Source: Polynucleobacter necessarius (lineage in GTDB: Bacteria > Pseudomonadota > Gammaproteobacteria > Burkholderiales > Burkholderiaceae). Taken from it: a stretch of DNA of 64,000 nucleotides. The position numbers and the translations under genes are program-made. Shown here piece by piece: positions 1-8,533 of this stretch. The DNA lies in contig NZ_LT615228.1 of the NCBI RefSeq assembly GCF_900096765.1, forward strand, positions 502,669-566,668. The letters are read 5' to 3'. The notes under the pieces are model-generated. The model saw only the letters and a list, made by a program, of their open reading frames with translations. It was not told the origin of the DNA and ran no database searches. Each line of letters starts with the position of its first letter. Within the stretch, counting starts at the first letter, position 1.

Positions 1-1
1 C

Positions 2-706
2 AATGATATTGCCGATGCGATGATTTTGTATCGTCTACTCGATGCATTGTTTGCTGATCGTGTGCAGTTTGTGATGACATCAAACTATCGTCCAGATCAG
101 CTATACCCAAATGGCTTGCATCGCGATCGCCTGTTACCTGCGATTAAGTTGTTAGAGGAAAAGTTGGATGTGTTGAACGTGGACGCTGGCAATGACTATC
201 GTCGAGTGCAAATGGCGCAGGTGGAGGCCTACTTAACACCAGCGAACGCAGAAACTCAGGCAATGCTAGGCGTAATGTTTCAAACCCTGATTGGGAATCA
301 ACAGGAGACGCGTAATCCTGTTCTTAATATAGAGTCACGCGAGCTACGGCCTCTACATATGGCTGATGGAGTAGTTTGGTTTGACTTTCAGACCCTGTGT
401 TGTGGACCCCGGTCTCAAAATGACTATTTAGAAATTGCTAATCAGTTTCATACGGTGATTTTGTCCGGCGTGCCCTATATGCCACCAAGAATGACTAATG
501 AAGCCCGTCGTTTTATCTGGCTCATTGATGTGCTTTATGACCATAAGATCAAATTAATCATCTCTGCAGACGTCCCAGCTCCGGATTTGTATACCGAAGG
601 CCAAATTACGGCTGAATTCTCCAGAACGGTGTCCCGCTTGATTGAGATGCAGTCCCGAGACTACCTTGATGCACCTCGCCGGGTAATTGACACCAGCTTG
701 ACCTAA
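2..706 (+). CDS. zapE: Cell division protein ZapE (AFG1-like ATPase), C-terminal part
   Basis: The reading frame is open from base 2, so the gene begins before the window. The visible 234 residues match the second half of the ZapE/AFG1 P-loop ATPase family: a sensor-1-like stretch (TSNYRPDQLYPNGLHRDR) near the beginning, and the family signature GVPYMPPRMTNEARRFIWLID near the end, followed by IKLIISADVP. ZapE is a cytoplasmic AAA-type ATPase that associates with the division ring in E. coli and is related to mitochondrial Afg1. Walker A and B lie upstream and cannot be checked. The stop at 704-706 is nine bases before the next start, suggesting co-transcription with the PHP gene. The family assignment is firm; the cellular role is by homology. 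Confidence 0.9.
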   Translation, partial: NDIADAMILYRLLDALFADRVQFVMTSNYRPDQLYPNGLHRDRLLPAIKLLEEKLDVLNVDAGNDYRRVQMAQVEAYLTPANAETQAMLGVMFQTLIGNQQETRNPVLNIESRELRPLHMADGVVWFDFQTLCCGPRSQNDYLEIANQFHTVILSGVPYMPPRMTNEARRFIWLIDVLYDHKIKLIISADVPAPDLYTEGQITAEFSRTVSRLIEMQSRDYLDAPRRVIDTSLT

Positions 707-715
707 AATAGGGTC

Positions 716-1564
716 ATGAGCAGCTTTTCTCCTATTAACGCCGATTTGCACTGTCACTCAGTAGTTTCTGATGGCACTTTAACGCCTGAAGCTTTAGCGG
801 AGCGAGCGAAAGCAAACGGTGTCAATTTATGGTCTCTAACTGACCACGATGAGTTAGGTGGGCAACAACGTGCACGCGCTGCTGCCGATGCACTCAAAAT
901 CGATTATTTGGCTGGCGTAGAGATATCAGTGACCTGGATGGGACAAACGATTCATATTGTAGGCTTGGGCATTGATGCAGATCACCTTGGAATTATTGAG
1001 GGTTTACGCCGTACTCGAGAGGGTCGCGGTAATCGCGCCAAGTTGATTGCCGATCAATTAGATAAAGTTGGCATTCCTGGTGCTTATGAAGGCGCCCTCC
1101 ATTTTGCAGGCAATCATCAGTTGATTTCAAGAACCCACTTCGCTCGCTTCTTAGTGGAGCAAGGGGTATGCCGTAATACTGAAGAGGTCTTTAAAAAGTA
1201 TTTGGTAGAAGATAAACCAGGTTATGTGCCTCACCAATGGGCTACGTTAGACGATGCAGTTGCCTGGATTAAAGCGGCTGGTGGGGTGGCGGTGATTGCA
1301 CACCCAGGGCGTTATCAATTTACCCCCTTACAGATGAATGAGCTTTATGAGCACTTCAAGGATATTGGCGGACTTGGTATTGAAGTGATTACCGGTAGCC
1401 ACACGCCCGATCAATACAAGACTTATGGCAAGATTGCGCAGCAATATGGGTTCTTGGCTTCACGTGGATCTGATTTTCATGATCCGCAGGAGAGTCACAT
1501 TGACCTGGGCACCTTGCCGCACCTGCCGGAGCACTTGACTCCAGTTTGGACAGCATTTCACTAA
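716..1564 (+). CDS. PHP-domain phosphoesterase (RNase AM / nucleoside 3',5'-bisphosphate phosphatase family)
   Basis: A 282-residue PHP-superfamily metal phosphoesterase. Metal-binding motifs are in the expected order: DLHCHSVVSDGTLTP near residue 10, LTDHDELGG near 40, an AHPGRY motif near 195 and a terminal RGSDFHDP motif near 252. The length and motif set fit the YciV/TrpH group, whose E. coli member removes 5' nucleotides from short RNAs and 3'-phosphates from nucleoside bisphosphates such as pAp. The ATG at 716 is nine bases after the zapE stop. trpS follows 29 bases downstream, which echoes the old name trpH. Substrate cannot be decided from sequence. No lesion is seen. Confidence 0.88.
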   Translation: MSSFSPINADLHCHSVVSDGTLTPEALAERAKANGVNLWSLTDHDELGGQQRARAAADALKIDYLAGVEISVTWMGQTIHIVGLGIDADHLGIIEGLRRTREGRGNRAKLIADQLDKVGIPGAYEGALHFAGNHQLISRTHFARFLVEQGVCRNTEEVFKKYLVEDKPGYVPHQWATLDDAVAWIKAAGGVAVIAHPGRYQFTPLQMNELYEHFKDIGGLGIEVITGSHTPDQYKTYGKIAQQYGFLASRGSDFHDPQESHIDLGTLPHLPEHLTPVWTAFH

Positions 1565-1593
1565 TTCATTCACTATAAAGATAAATAAAAAAG

Positions 1594-2796
1594 ATGTTTG
1601 CTGAACGTGTTCTCTCAGGTATGCGGCCTACGGGCAATTTGCATCTTGGCCATTACCACGGCGTATTAAAAAATTGGGTTCGCCTGCAATCGGAATATCC
1701 ATGCTTCTTTTTCGTGGCTGATTGGCACGCCTTAACAACTCATTACGAAACACCTGATGTGATTGAGCAATCCGTCTGGGATATGGTCATTGATTGGTTA
1801 GCGGCTGGCGTAGATCCAAACCAAGCAACTTTATTTATTCAGAGCAAAGTACCCGAGCACGCTGAATTATTTTTACTGCTGTCTATGGGAACTCCATTAG
1901 GCTGGCTCGAGCGCGTGCCTACCTATAAAGATCAAATTGAAAAGCTAAAAGAAAAAGATTTACAGACCTATGGATTTTTAGGTTACCCCTTATTGCAAGC
2001 TGCTGATATCTTGATTTATCGCGCACAACATGTGCCAGTTGGTGAGGATCAAGTCCCTCATGTGGAGATGACGCGTGAGGTTGCACGCCGTTTTAACTAT
2101 CTGTATGGTCGCGAGCCTGGCTTCGAAGAAAAGGCATTGGAGGCAGTCAAAAAATTAGGCAGTAAACGCGCCAAAATGTATTTAGAGTTACGCGTGGCTT
2201 TTCAAGAGCGCGGTGATGAGGAGGCGCTAGAGCAGGCCAAGGCATTGTTGCAGGAGGCGCAAAGTCTTTCGATGGCTGACCGTGAGCGCTTATTTGGCTT
2301 TTTAGAAGGTGCGCGCAAAATTATTCTTCCGGAGCCTCAGGCCTTGTTAACCAGCGCTTCGAGAATGCCAGGCATAGATGGTCAAAAAATGTCGAAGTCC
2401 TATGGCAATACGATTAGCATTCGTGAACAGCCCGAGGATGTCATCAAGAAGATTAGAACAATGCCAACAGATCCTGCCCGCGTGCGTAGAACAGATGCAG
2501 GTGATCCCACGCGTTGCCCAGTTTGGCAATTGCATACCGTCTATTCAAACGAAGAGACAAAACAATGGGTTGATAATGGTTGTAAGTCAGCTGGAATTGG
2601 TTGTTTGGAATGTAAGCAACCTGTGATCGATGCCATTTTGGCTGAACAACAGCCCATGTTTGAGCGTGCTCAAAAATACTTAGATGATCCTAGTTTGTTA
2701 CGCTCCATCATTGCGGATGGTTGCGATAAAGCGCGTAAGATTGCTCAAGAAACGATGCGCGAGGTCCGTGAAGCAATGGGCTTGGCATACGATTAA
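1594..2796 (+). CDS. trpS: Tryptophanyl-tRNA synthetase
   Basis: A class I aminoacyl-tRNA synthetase that charges tRNA-Trp. The HIGH-type signature appears as NLHLGHYHG near residue 16 and the KMSKS signature as GQKMSKSYGN near residue 264. At 400 residues it is longer than the roughly 330-residue E. coli enzyme. The extra length is a helical, Glu/Lys/Ala-rich segment at about residues 185-245, between the Rossmann core and the KMSKS loop; I recall this longer form as usual in betaproteobacteria, so I do not treat it as an abnormality. The C-terminal portion contains three cysteines (SAGIGCLECKQP) that could bind a metal. The start ATG follows an A-rich leader with a weak ribosome-binding site. 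The gene is intact. Confidence 0.95.
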   Translation: MFAERVLSGMRPTGNLHLGHYHGVLKNWVRLQSEYPCFFFVADWHALTTHYETPDVIEQSVWDMVIDWLAAGVDPNQATLFIQSKVPEHAELFLLLSMGTPLGWLERVPTYKDQIEKLKEKDLQTYGFLGYPLLQAADILIYRAQHVPVGEDQVPHVEMTREVARRFNYLYGREPGFEEKALEAVKKLGSKRAKMYLELRVAFQERGDEEALEQAKALLQEAQSLSMADRERLFGFLEGARKIILPEPQALLTSASRMPGIDGQKMSKSYGNTISIREQPEDVIKKIRTMPTDPARVRRTDAGDPTRCPVWQLHTVYSNEETKQWVDNGCKSAGIGCLECKQPVIDAILAEQQPMFERAQKYLDDPSLLRSIIADGCDKARKIAQETMREVREAMGLAYD

Positions 2797-2803
2797 ACTT
2801 ATT

Positions 2804-3336
2804 TTGACTGTGAGTGCACACGACCAGCTGACAAACGCTTCACCTTGGGTGGAGCGTTTTGTTTCTCAGATTCCTAAAGAAGGCTTGGTGCTCGATCTTG
2901 CATGTGGTGGTGGTCGGCATGCGGTATTTTTAGCTCAGTTGGGATATTCTGTTTTGGGTGTTGATCTAAATATTGACCAGCTAGCCTCACTGGGACATCC
3001 CACAATCAAAACAAAAGTGCTGGATTTAGAGCGAGAGGAATGGCCGCTAGAAGGTGCTCAATTTGCCGGGATTGTGGTGACCAATTACCTCTATCGACCC
3101 CATTTAGATCGCTTGCCCCAAATGCTGGCTCCTGGGGGTGTGTTGATTTACGAAACCTTCCCCAAGGTAATGCCCAGTTTGGAAAGCCCTCAAACCCGAA
3201 TTTCCTTCTAAATGAAGGGGAATTACTGGCTTTGGCCGCTCGTCATCACCTGAAAATTCTGGCTTATGAGGATATTTATACCGATGAGCCCAAACCAGCC
3301 ATGGTTCAGCGGCTTTGCGCCGTAAAAGAAGGGTGA
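2804..3336 (+). pseudogene. SAM-dependent class I methyltransferase, frameshifted
   Basis: The first part encodes a Rossmann methyltransferase with motif I LDLACGGGRHAVFLAQLG, an acidic residue after the second strand (GVDLN) and a post-strand-4 motif (APGGVLIYETF). After ETFPK at about 3163 the frame runs to a stop at 3209-3211. The expected continuation (GNAQFGKPSNPNFLLNEGEL and onward to LCAVKEG) lies one base earlier, ending at 3334-3336. Restoring one G at AAGGTAAT (about 3166) joins the two halves, so I infer a one-base deletion. The family resembles TehB-like small methyltransferases with unknown substrate. The start is uncertain: TTG 2804 or GTG 2810, just after the trpS stop. It could be a sequencing error, but several neighbours carry similar lesions. 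Confidence 0.8.
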
Positions 3337-3394
3337 AAAGGGCGTATTCCGTTACAATTTCAAGGTTAAGACAGCTCAAAACGGTATACGTTCG

Positions 3395-4318
3395 GTGACA
3401 AATACAGCCCATTCCAAAGGTAGTACTAAGACCATTTCTGGCAGCATGCCAGCCATCGTGACGCCAATGTTTGAAGATGGCAGTTTAGATTACGGCAGTT
3501 TGCGTTCTTTGCTCGATTGGCATGTCGCTGAAGGTAGTGATGGAATTGTGATTGTGGGTACTAGCGGTGAATCCCCAACCGTTTCTGTAGAAGAGCATTG
3601 TGAATTAATTCGTGTGACCGTTGAGCATATTGCAGGGCGTATACCGGTTATCGCTGGCACTGGCGGAAACTCTACCGCTGAAGCAATTGAACTAACTGAG
3701 TTTGCTAAAAAAGTGGGCGCCGATGCTAGCTTGCAGGTGGTGCCCTACTACAACAAGCCTACTCAAGAGGGTATGTATGCGCATTTTAAAAAAATTGCCG
3801 AGTCTGTAGATTTGCCAGTTATTTTGTATAACGTTCCAGGGCGCACTGTTGCGGATTTAGCCGGTGAAACTGTGGTTCGCTTGGCTGGAGTGCCAGGGGT
3901 GATTGGCATTAAGGATGCAACTGGTAGCTTAGAGCGTGGCACACTGTTGAATGCTGAGCTCAAGCGTGCTGGCTTTGCTGATTTTTCCGTATTCTCAGGT
4001 GATGACCTTACTGCTGCGATGTTGATGCTCATGGGTGGTAAGGGCAATATATCGGTTACCGCGAATGTGGCACCTCGCCTGATGCATGAACTTTGTGTTG
4101 CAGCGATGTCAGATGATGTTAAGAGAACACGCGAAATTCAGTATCAATTAATTGCAGTTCATAAAGCCATGTTCACCGAGGCTAATCCAATTCCAGTGAA
4201 ATGGGCCCTACATGAAATGGGTAAGATCTCTGCCGGCATTCGTTTGCCATTAACCCCTTTAAGCACCTCATTGAGAGAGCCTTTGAAGGCAGCACTAAAA
4301 CAGGCCAACCTACTATGA
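3395..4318 (+). CDS. dapA: 4-hydroxy-tetrahydrodipicolinate synthase
   Basis: The enzyme condenses pyruvate with aspartate semialdehyde, the first committed step of lysine and diaminopimelate synthesis. The 307-residue protein has the class I aldolase features of the DapA family: GTSGESPT near residue 55 for pyruvate binding, the active-site Tyr145 in LYNVPGR, and the Schiff-base Lys173 in GIKDATGS, 28 residues later as expected. The GTG start at 3395 gives an N-terminal tail of about 17 residues before MPAIVTPM. A later ATG at 3446 would give the more usual family length, so the start is uncertain. The stop overlaps the bamC start by four bases (ATGATG), indicating a dapA-bamC operon, an arrangement also known in E. 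coli. Confidence 0.95.
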   Translation: MTNTAHSKGSTKTISGSMPAIVTPMFEDGSLDYGSLRSLLDWHVAEGSDGIVIVGTSGESPTVSVEEHCELIRVTVEHIAGRIPVIAGTGGNSTAEAIELTEFAKKVGADASLQVVPYYNKPTQEGMYAHFKKIAESVDLPVILYNVPGRTVADLAGETVVRLAGVPGVIGIKDATGSLERGTLLNAELKRAGFADFSVFSGDDLTAAMLMLMGGKGNISVTANVAPRLMHELCVAAMSDDVKRTREIQYQLIAVHKAMFTEANPIPVKWALHEMGKISAGIRLPLTPLSTSLREPLKAALKQANLL

Positions 4319-5460
4319 TGAATTTGTTTTTTATCTCTCGCCGATTTTTATCGTTCTCTGTTTTACTGTTAGCGCTGGGCGCCTTGAGCGCTTGTAAATC
4401 CGTCACCAGCAATGATACTGTCGACTATAAAAGCTCAGGTGCTGTACGCGGACCGAACCTGTCCTATCCGCCAGACTTAATTACCGCTCAAGCTGATCGT
4501 CGTTATATCGTTCAAGACGGTACTGCAACCATGTCTGAATACAATGCAGCGCTCAAAAAATCAACCCAGATGAGAAGCAATGTCATGATTGGTATTCCTG
4601 GTATGCGTATTGCTCGTGATGGTGACAAGCGTTGGTTGGTTGTGGAAAAACCCGCAGCTGAGCTGTATCCGCAGGTTAAAGATTTCTGGCAAGAAAATGG
4701 TTTCTTATTGTTAGTGGACTCACCATCAACCGGAATTATGGAAACTGACTGGGCTGAAAATCGCGCAAAAATTCCGCAGGATTTCATCAGATCTACGCTT
4801 GGCAGCGTTCTTGATTCTGCTTACGATACTGGCGAGCGGGACAAGTACAAAACTCGCTTAGAGGTGAGCAAACCTGGTGAAACTGAAATTTACATCACCC
4901 AAAAAGGTGCACTAGAGAAGTGCGTTACTGATAATACTGGTGGATGTATTTCCACTGTATGGACTAGTCGCCCGAATGATCCTGAGTTAGAGGCTGTATT
5001 TTTAGCCCGTTTAATGGAGCGTTTGGGTATGACTCAAGAGCAAGCTAAGGCAATGGTAGCTGCGCCATTAGGACCAAAAACACCCAAAGCTAAGTTCGTA
5101 CAGGAAGGCGCAAATAAGGGCTATATTCAGTTGAGCTCCGGCTTTGATCGCTCATGGCGTGATGTTGGTCTTGCCCTTGATCGCTCTAACTTCACTGTTG
5201 AGGATCGCAATCGTAGTGAAGGCGTGTACTTTGTGCGTTACGTCAATGCCAAAGATGTTGGCGATTCAAAGGGCTTCTTCTCAAACCTCTTTAGCAGTAA
5301 GGATGACTCAGTCTTAAAGGCCAAGAAGTATCAGGTGATTGTGAAATCTACTGGTGAAAATTCAGCGAATGTTTATGTACAAGATGCAGATGGTAAGCCT
5401 GAAAATACACCGGCTGGCTTCCAGCTCTTAACCCTGCTTACAGAGCAGTTGACTAGATAA
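4315..5460 (+). CDS. bamC: Outer-membrane assembly lipoprotein BamC (NlpB)
   Basis: A 381-residue lipoprotein of the BAM complex that folds and inserts beta-barrel proteins into the outer membrane. The N-terminus has basic residues, a hydrophobic stretch and a lipobox LSAC with the modified Cys near residue 26. The next segment ([14 protein letters not shown]) matches the unstructured BamC region that contacts BamD. Two helix-grip domains follow, one at about residues 95-215 and one at about 265-380. It overlaps dapA by four bases. The BamD partner is also in this window, at about 62 kb. Two tandem ATG codons (4315 and 4318) are possible starts. A strong terminator follows. No damage is visible. 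Confidence 0.9.
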   Translation: MMNLFFISRRFLSFSVLLLALGALSACKSVTSNDTVDYKSSGAVRGPNLSYPPDLITAQADRRYIVQDGTATMSEYNAALKKSTQMRSNVMIGIPGMRIARDGDKRWLVVEKPAAELYPQVKDFWQENGFLLLVDSPSTGIMETDWAENRAKIPQDFIRSTLGSVLDSAYDTGERDKYKTRLEVSKPGETEIYITQKGALEKCVTDNTGGCISTVWTSRPNDPELEAVFLARLMERLGMTQEQAKAMVAAPLGPKTPKAKFVQEGANKGYIQLSSGFDRSWRDVGLALDRSNFTVEDRNRSEGVYFVRYVNAKDVGDSKGFFSNLFSSKDDSVLKAKKYQVIVKSTGENSANVYVQDADGKPENTPAGFQLLTLLTEQLTR

Positions 5461-5481
5461 TGATGGTGAGTTTTGGGTAAT

Positions 5482-5509
5482 AAAAAAGCCGCTAATCAGC
5501 GGCTTTTTT
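5482..5509. terminator. Bidirectional intrinsic terminator after bamC
   Basis: An A-run, the stem GCCGCT / AGCGGC with loop AATC, then a T-run. It can end bamC transcription on the plus strand and the convergent small lipoprotein gene on the minus strand. Confidence 0.85.
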
Positions 5510-5527
5510 TCTTCAAGAAGAAGATTA

Positions 5528-5680
5528 CTACTTCTTAGCAGCGTCAGCAGCAGGAGCAGCAGGAGCGGCTGGAGCAGCTGGAGCAGCAGCAGGAACCTCA
5601 GCAGGTTTTGCTTCTTCTTTCTTACCGCAAGCGGCCAAAGCGATAGCTAACATTGCAGCGAAAACGAGTGACTTCTTCAT
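5528..5680 (-). CDS. Small alanine/proline-rich lipoprotein, unknown function
   Basis: A 50-residue predicted lipoprotein starting MKKSLVFAAMLAIALAACGKK: a signal peptide with lipobox LAAC and mature protein from the Cys near residue 18. The mature part is only about 33 residues: a charged KKEEAKPAE segment followed by PAAAPAAPAAPAA-type repeats and a final DAAKK. It would be an extended, anchored periplasmic tail, perhaps a spacer or wall-associated peptide. A start at ATG 5680 is preferred over an upstream ATG at 5713 because it begins a proper signal peptide and has an AGGAAAT-like ribosome site. It converges on bamC across a shared terminator. Similar tiny Ala/Pro-rich lipoproteins are common in Burkholderiaceae; function is unknown. 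Confidence 0.7.
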   Translation of the reverse strand: MKKSLVFAAMLAIALAACGKKEEAKPAEVPAAAPAAPAAPAAPAADAAKK

Positions 5681-5797
5681 TTGTAATTTCCTCTTAAAAA
5701 AATTAAACACCAATTATCGATAATTGTTGTGGGGAATACCGAGGGCAAATCAAATCCCTAGGTAGTAGTTTCCTGTAATGATTATAGCCATCCTCTC

Positions 5798-5817
5798 AAT
5801 CACTCTTAATCACTCTT
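5798..5817. repeat. Perfect 10-bp tandem duplication at the roxA stop
   Basis: The unit AATCACTCTT occurs twice back to back. It covers the stop codon of the minus-strand oxygenase gene (5810-5812), so it may have changed the extreme C-terminus or only the trailer. It is one of several short perfect tandem duplications in the window. Confidence 0.85.
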
Positions 5818-7042
5818 CAAAAATCAACCAAGCTGCAAGGTATGCCTCAAATAGGCTAGATTGATCGATTTTGCCCAGCTTTTGGGGAGTGAGCATTTTT
5901 TTTGCCGAGAGACTTTGCCAAGCCTTGATCACTTCAGAGGATTGCCCCTGAGTCATGTTTTCTCCATTGCAAAAAACCTGCTTTCCAAGGCTCAAAATGC
6001 GGGTTTGGGGGTGTGCCAGTAAGGCCTTCTTGGATAATTTTTTACTAAAGCCGTTAACAGTTAGTAGCTTGGGAGACACATCAAAAAGGGCCTGTGGCTT
6101 GGGTTCGGACAAATAAGCGCAGACCCCTGGCAAAAAGCGCTCAATTTGATCTAAGCCCAGTTCTTTTAACTGTTCTGAAAGCTGAATAATGAGCTCTTGC
6201 GGAAGCTGCTCTGCATGCGCTGTAGCCTCTTGCTTGGGGTCGGCAAATTTACGCTCAAGCTCGGGAATATTTTCCAAGGATTCAGCAAGCCTCCACAATC
6301 CCTCTTGGAGTAACTCTTTGATGCTTGGAGAGCGAAAACCCACGGACCAAGTTTGGCATCCAGCATCTAACGCAATGCCGTCATGCGCAATATGAGGTGG
6401 CAAGTAGAGCATGTCTCCAGGCTCTAAAACCCACTCTTGTTCGCATTGAAAATGGTTCAAAATCTTCAAGGGTAGATTGGGGTTTAAAGAGAGATCTGTT
6501 TGGCTGGAGATGCGCCACTGTCGGCGCCCAGACATTTGAATCAAAAAGACATCATAGGAGTCAAAGTGGGGTCCTACACCACCGCCGATACCGGCAATGC
6601 TGACCATTAAGTCATCTAGGCGCGCATCTGGAATAAAGCGAAACCAAGAGAGTATTTTTGCTGCGGCAGGATGGTGCGCCTCCATGCCTTGAAGCAAGAG
6701 CGTCCAGTTCAACTGATTTATTTGAGGAATCGATTTTTTGGCAAACGGCCCATGATCAAAGCTCCAAGGCTTTGATTTGATGAGGCGCGATTCAACGGCA
6801 TCTTGACTGGCCAGCTGGACCAGCTCTTTATAGGAAATCGGGCTGTCTAAACGCTCTCGATCATTCGATAAGAGCTCAAAGGCTGGAATAGCGCCACGCA
6901 CTAGCAGGGGTTTTTTATGCCAATAGCGTGTCATGAACTGATTGGGGCTTAACCCCCCTAATAGGGCCCACGGCTCATTCAAAGGCAGATTTTGGGGTGC
7001 CTGTGGCGGCTGATAGGGTTTGCTCAAGTAAAATGAGGTCAT
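5810..7042 (-). CDS. roxA: Cupin/JmjC ribosomal protein L16 arginine hydroxylase-like 2-oxoglutarate oxygenase
   Basis: A 410-residue member of the RoxA/YcfD (ROX) family of Fe(II)/2-oxoglutarate oxygenases; E. coli YcfD hydroxylates Arg81 of ribosomal protein L16. The facial triad is visible as H159 and D161 in GPHFDSYDVF, and H220 in YLPPHIAHDG, a spacing like that of YcfD. The N-terminal NQFMTRYWHKKPLLVRGA is the usual family opening (WxKKPL). The C-terminal half (about residues 255-410) is helical and corresponds to the dimerisation and winged-helix region. It is divergent from the SlyD-type gene, with 78 bases between starts (to 7121). A 10-bp tandem repeat covers its stop. The substrate is by homology only. 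Confidence 0.85.
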   Translation of the reverse strand: MTSFYLSKPYQPPQAPQNLPLNEPWALLGGLSPNQFMTRYWHKKPLLVRGAIPAFELLSNDRERLDSPISYKELVQLASQDAVESRLIKSKPWSFDHGPFAKKSIPQINQLNWTLLLQGMEAHHPAAAKILSWFRFIPDARLDDLMVSIAGIGGGVGPHFDSYDVFLIQMSGRRQWRISSQTDLSLNPNLPLKILNHFQCEQEWVLEPGDMLYLPPHIAHDGIALDAGCQTWSVGFRSPSIKELLQEGLWRLAESLENIPELERKFADPKQEATAHAEQLPQELIIQLSEQLKELGLDQIERFLPGVCAYLSEPKPQALFDVSPKLLTVNGFSKKLSKKALLAHPQTRILSLGKQVFCNGENMTQGQSSEVIKAWQSLSAKKMLTPQKLGKIDQSSLFEAYLAAWLIFEE

Positions 7043-7120
7043 AAATAAAAGGCTGTTGTGAGATGGTCAAAAAAACGGGTGTTAGCCAGTCATTAAAAAC
7101 GAATGTTCGATAAATTACGC

Positions 7121-7744
7121 ATGAAGATTGAAAAAAATACCATCGTATCTCTCCGATACAAGTTAACCGATGCTCAAAATAATGTCATCGAGGAACCGGA
7201 TTCCCCGATGGTATACCTGCACGGTGGTTATGAAGGTACTTTTCCAAAAATTGAATCTTTACTGGATGGTCAAGATATTGGCTATGAGACTACGATTCAG
7301 CTAGAGCCTAATGAAGCATTTGGTGAGTATGACCCAGAGTTACTCAAGATTGAGCCGCGCGCACGCTTTTCAGAGCCATTGGAGGGGGGTATGCAATTTG
7401 AAGGTGTTCCAGATTCTGATGCAGAAGATGCTAATGCTGTTGCAGAAGATAGCGATGCAGATGAGGAGCCTTTAATTTACACCGTGACTGACGTTGCTGA
7501 TAATCAGGTAGTGTTGGATGGCAATCATCCATTGGCTGGTATGGCTTTGCGTTTTTGGGTCCAGGTAGAAGATGTGTGTGCTGCGACTGAGGATGAAATT
7601 GAAAATCGCCATCCCAAAGGTGGTGAGAACTTTATCTTCGGAATGCCCAATGACGAATCTGATGAATCAGATGATGCCGATGACGAAGATTTTTTAGAGC
7701 GCGCCTTAGGTTTGCAAAACCCAGCCACAAGAACGCTACATTAA
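7121..7744 (+). CDS. SlyD-type FKBP peptidyl-prolyl cis-trans isomerase with acidic insert
   Basis: The N-terminal part (MKIEKNTIVSLRYKLTDA, then PMVYLHGG and a FPKIESLLDGQDIGYE motif) is a SlyD-like FKBP half-domain. The sequence continues through LEPNEAFGEYDPELL into the insert-in-flap region and back to the FKBP core at GNHPLAGMALRFWVQVEDV. SlyD proteins are cytoplasmic prolyl isomerases and chaperones. Two features are unusual. A run of about 25 acidic and Ala residues (SDAEDANAVAEDSDADEE) interrupts the middle, and a second acidic patch (NDESDESDDADDEDF) precedes the C-terminus. There is no His-rich metal tail. ATG 7121 is preferred over 7103 because it matches the family N-terminus; neither has a good ribosome site. 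Confidence 0.85.
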   Translation: MKIEKNTIVSLRYKLTDAQNNVIEEPDSPMVYLHGGYEGTFPKIESLLDGQDIGYETTIQLEPNEAFGEYDPELLKIEPRARFSEPLEGGMQFEGVPDSDAEDANAVAEDSDADEEPLIYTVTDVADNQVVLDGNHPLAGMALRFWVQVEDVCAATEDEIENRHPKGGENFIFGMPNDESDESDDADDEDFLERALGLQNPATRTLH

Positions 7745-7751
7745 TCTCGCT

Positions 7752-8510
7752 TTATTCCTTCAGCCATTCTTTCATGGCGCCCAGATCACGCTTGGTATCG
7801 CTGCTAGAGCTAGACTCTGTTGGCAAGTTGCTTAATTTGGCTAGCGCATTTTCTAGTTGAGTAATTTTGGCTTCTTGCTCAATTGTGGCATCAATTAAGC
7901 CTTTGAGAGCCATGGATACCGGGTCATCCACATTGGGCGTGACGCCATAAGCAGAAAAATATTCTTTGGTTTTGCTATCGCCGCTTTGCGGAAGATCTGG
8001 ATGTAAGACACGCGCAGGAATGCCGACCGCAGTAGCACCAGCAGGAATCTCCTTTAACACCACCGCGTTCGAACTAATGCGAGCCCCATCTCCAACAGTA
8101 AAGCTGCCAAGTACTTTTGCGCCAGCACTCACCACAACACCTTTGCCTAGAGTGGGGTGACGCTTTACGCCTTTATACAAAGAAGTACCGCCTAAAGTGA
8201 CGCCTTGATAGATAGTGCAGTCATCACCAATTTCTGTCGTCTCACCAATGACGATGCCAAGGCCGTGATCTAAAAACACTCTACGCCCGATTTTTGCGCC
8301 TGGATGAATTTCAATACCCGTAATAAAGCGAGAAATCATCGAGAGCACGCGCGCAATCCATTTGAGACCTAGGTTCCATAAAAAATGCGCGATGCGATGG
8401 AACCACACAGCATGCAAGCCTTGATAGCAGGTAATGACCTCAAGACGGTTTCTGGCTGCTGGGTCTCGAACGATGATGGAGTCGACTTGGTCGAAAAGGG
8501 AATTAAACAT
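7752..8510 (-). CDS. cysE: Serine O-acetyltransferase
   Basis: The 252-residue enzyme acetylates serine with acetyl-CoA, the entry step of cysteine synthesis. The left-handed beta-helix is clear from hexapeptide repeats (IHPGAKIGRRVFLDHGLGIVIG, then IGDDCTIYQGVTLGG), with the active-site region DHGLGIVIGET. The N-terminal domain is short, as in the EpsC/short CysE group rather than E. coli CysE. The C-terminal tail of about 60 residues is variable and Ser-rich. The gene converges with the slyD-like gene (seven bases between stops) and is followed upstream by trmJ on the same strand. No lesion. Confidence 0.92.
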   Translation of the reverse strand: MFNSLFDQVDSIIVRDPAARNRLEVITCYQGLHAVWFHRIAHFLWNLGLKWIARVLSMISRFITGIEIHPGAKIGRRVFLDHGLGIVIGETTEIGDDCTIYQGVTLGGTSLYKGVKRHPTLGKGVVVSAGAKVLGSFTVGDGARISSNAVVLKEIPAGATAVGIPARVLHPDLPQSGDSKTKEYFSAYGVTPNVDDPVSMALKGLIDATIEQEAKITQLENALAKLSNLPTESSSSSDTKRDLGAMKEWLKE

Positions 8511-8533
8511 AAGGGGATTTTAACGGTGCTGGC

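Noticed and set aside
1594..2796. TrpRS insertion as a novel domain
   Set aside because: The 60-residue helical insert seems a regular feature of longer betaproteobacterial TrpRS, so I do not rank it as unusual.
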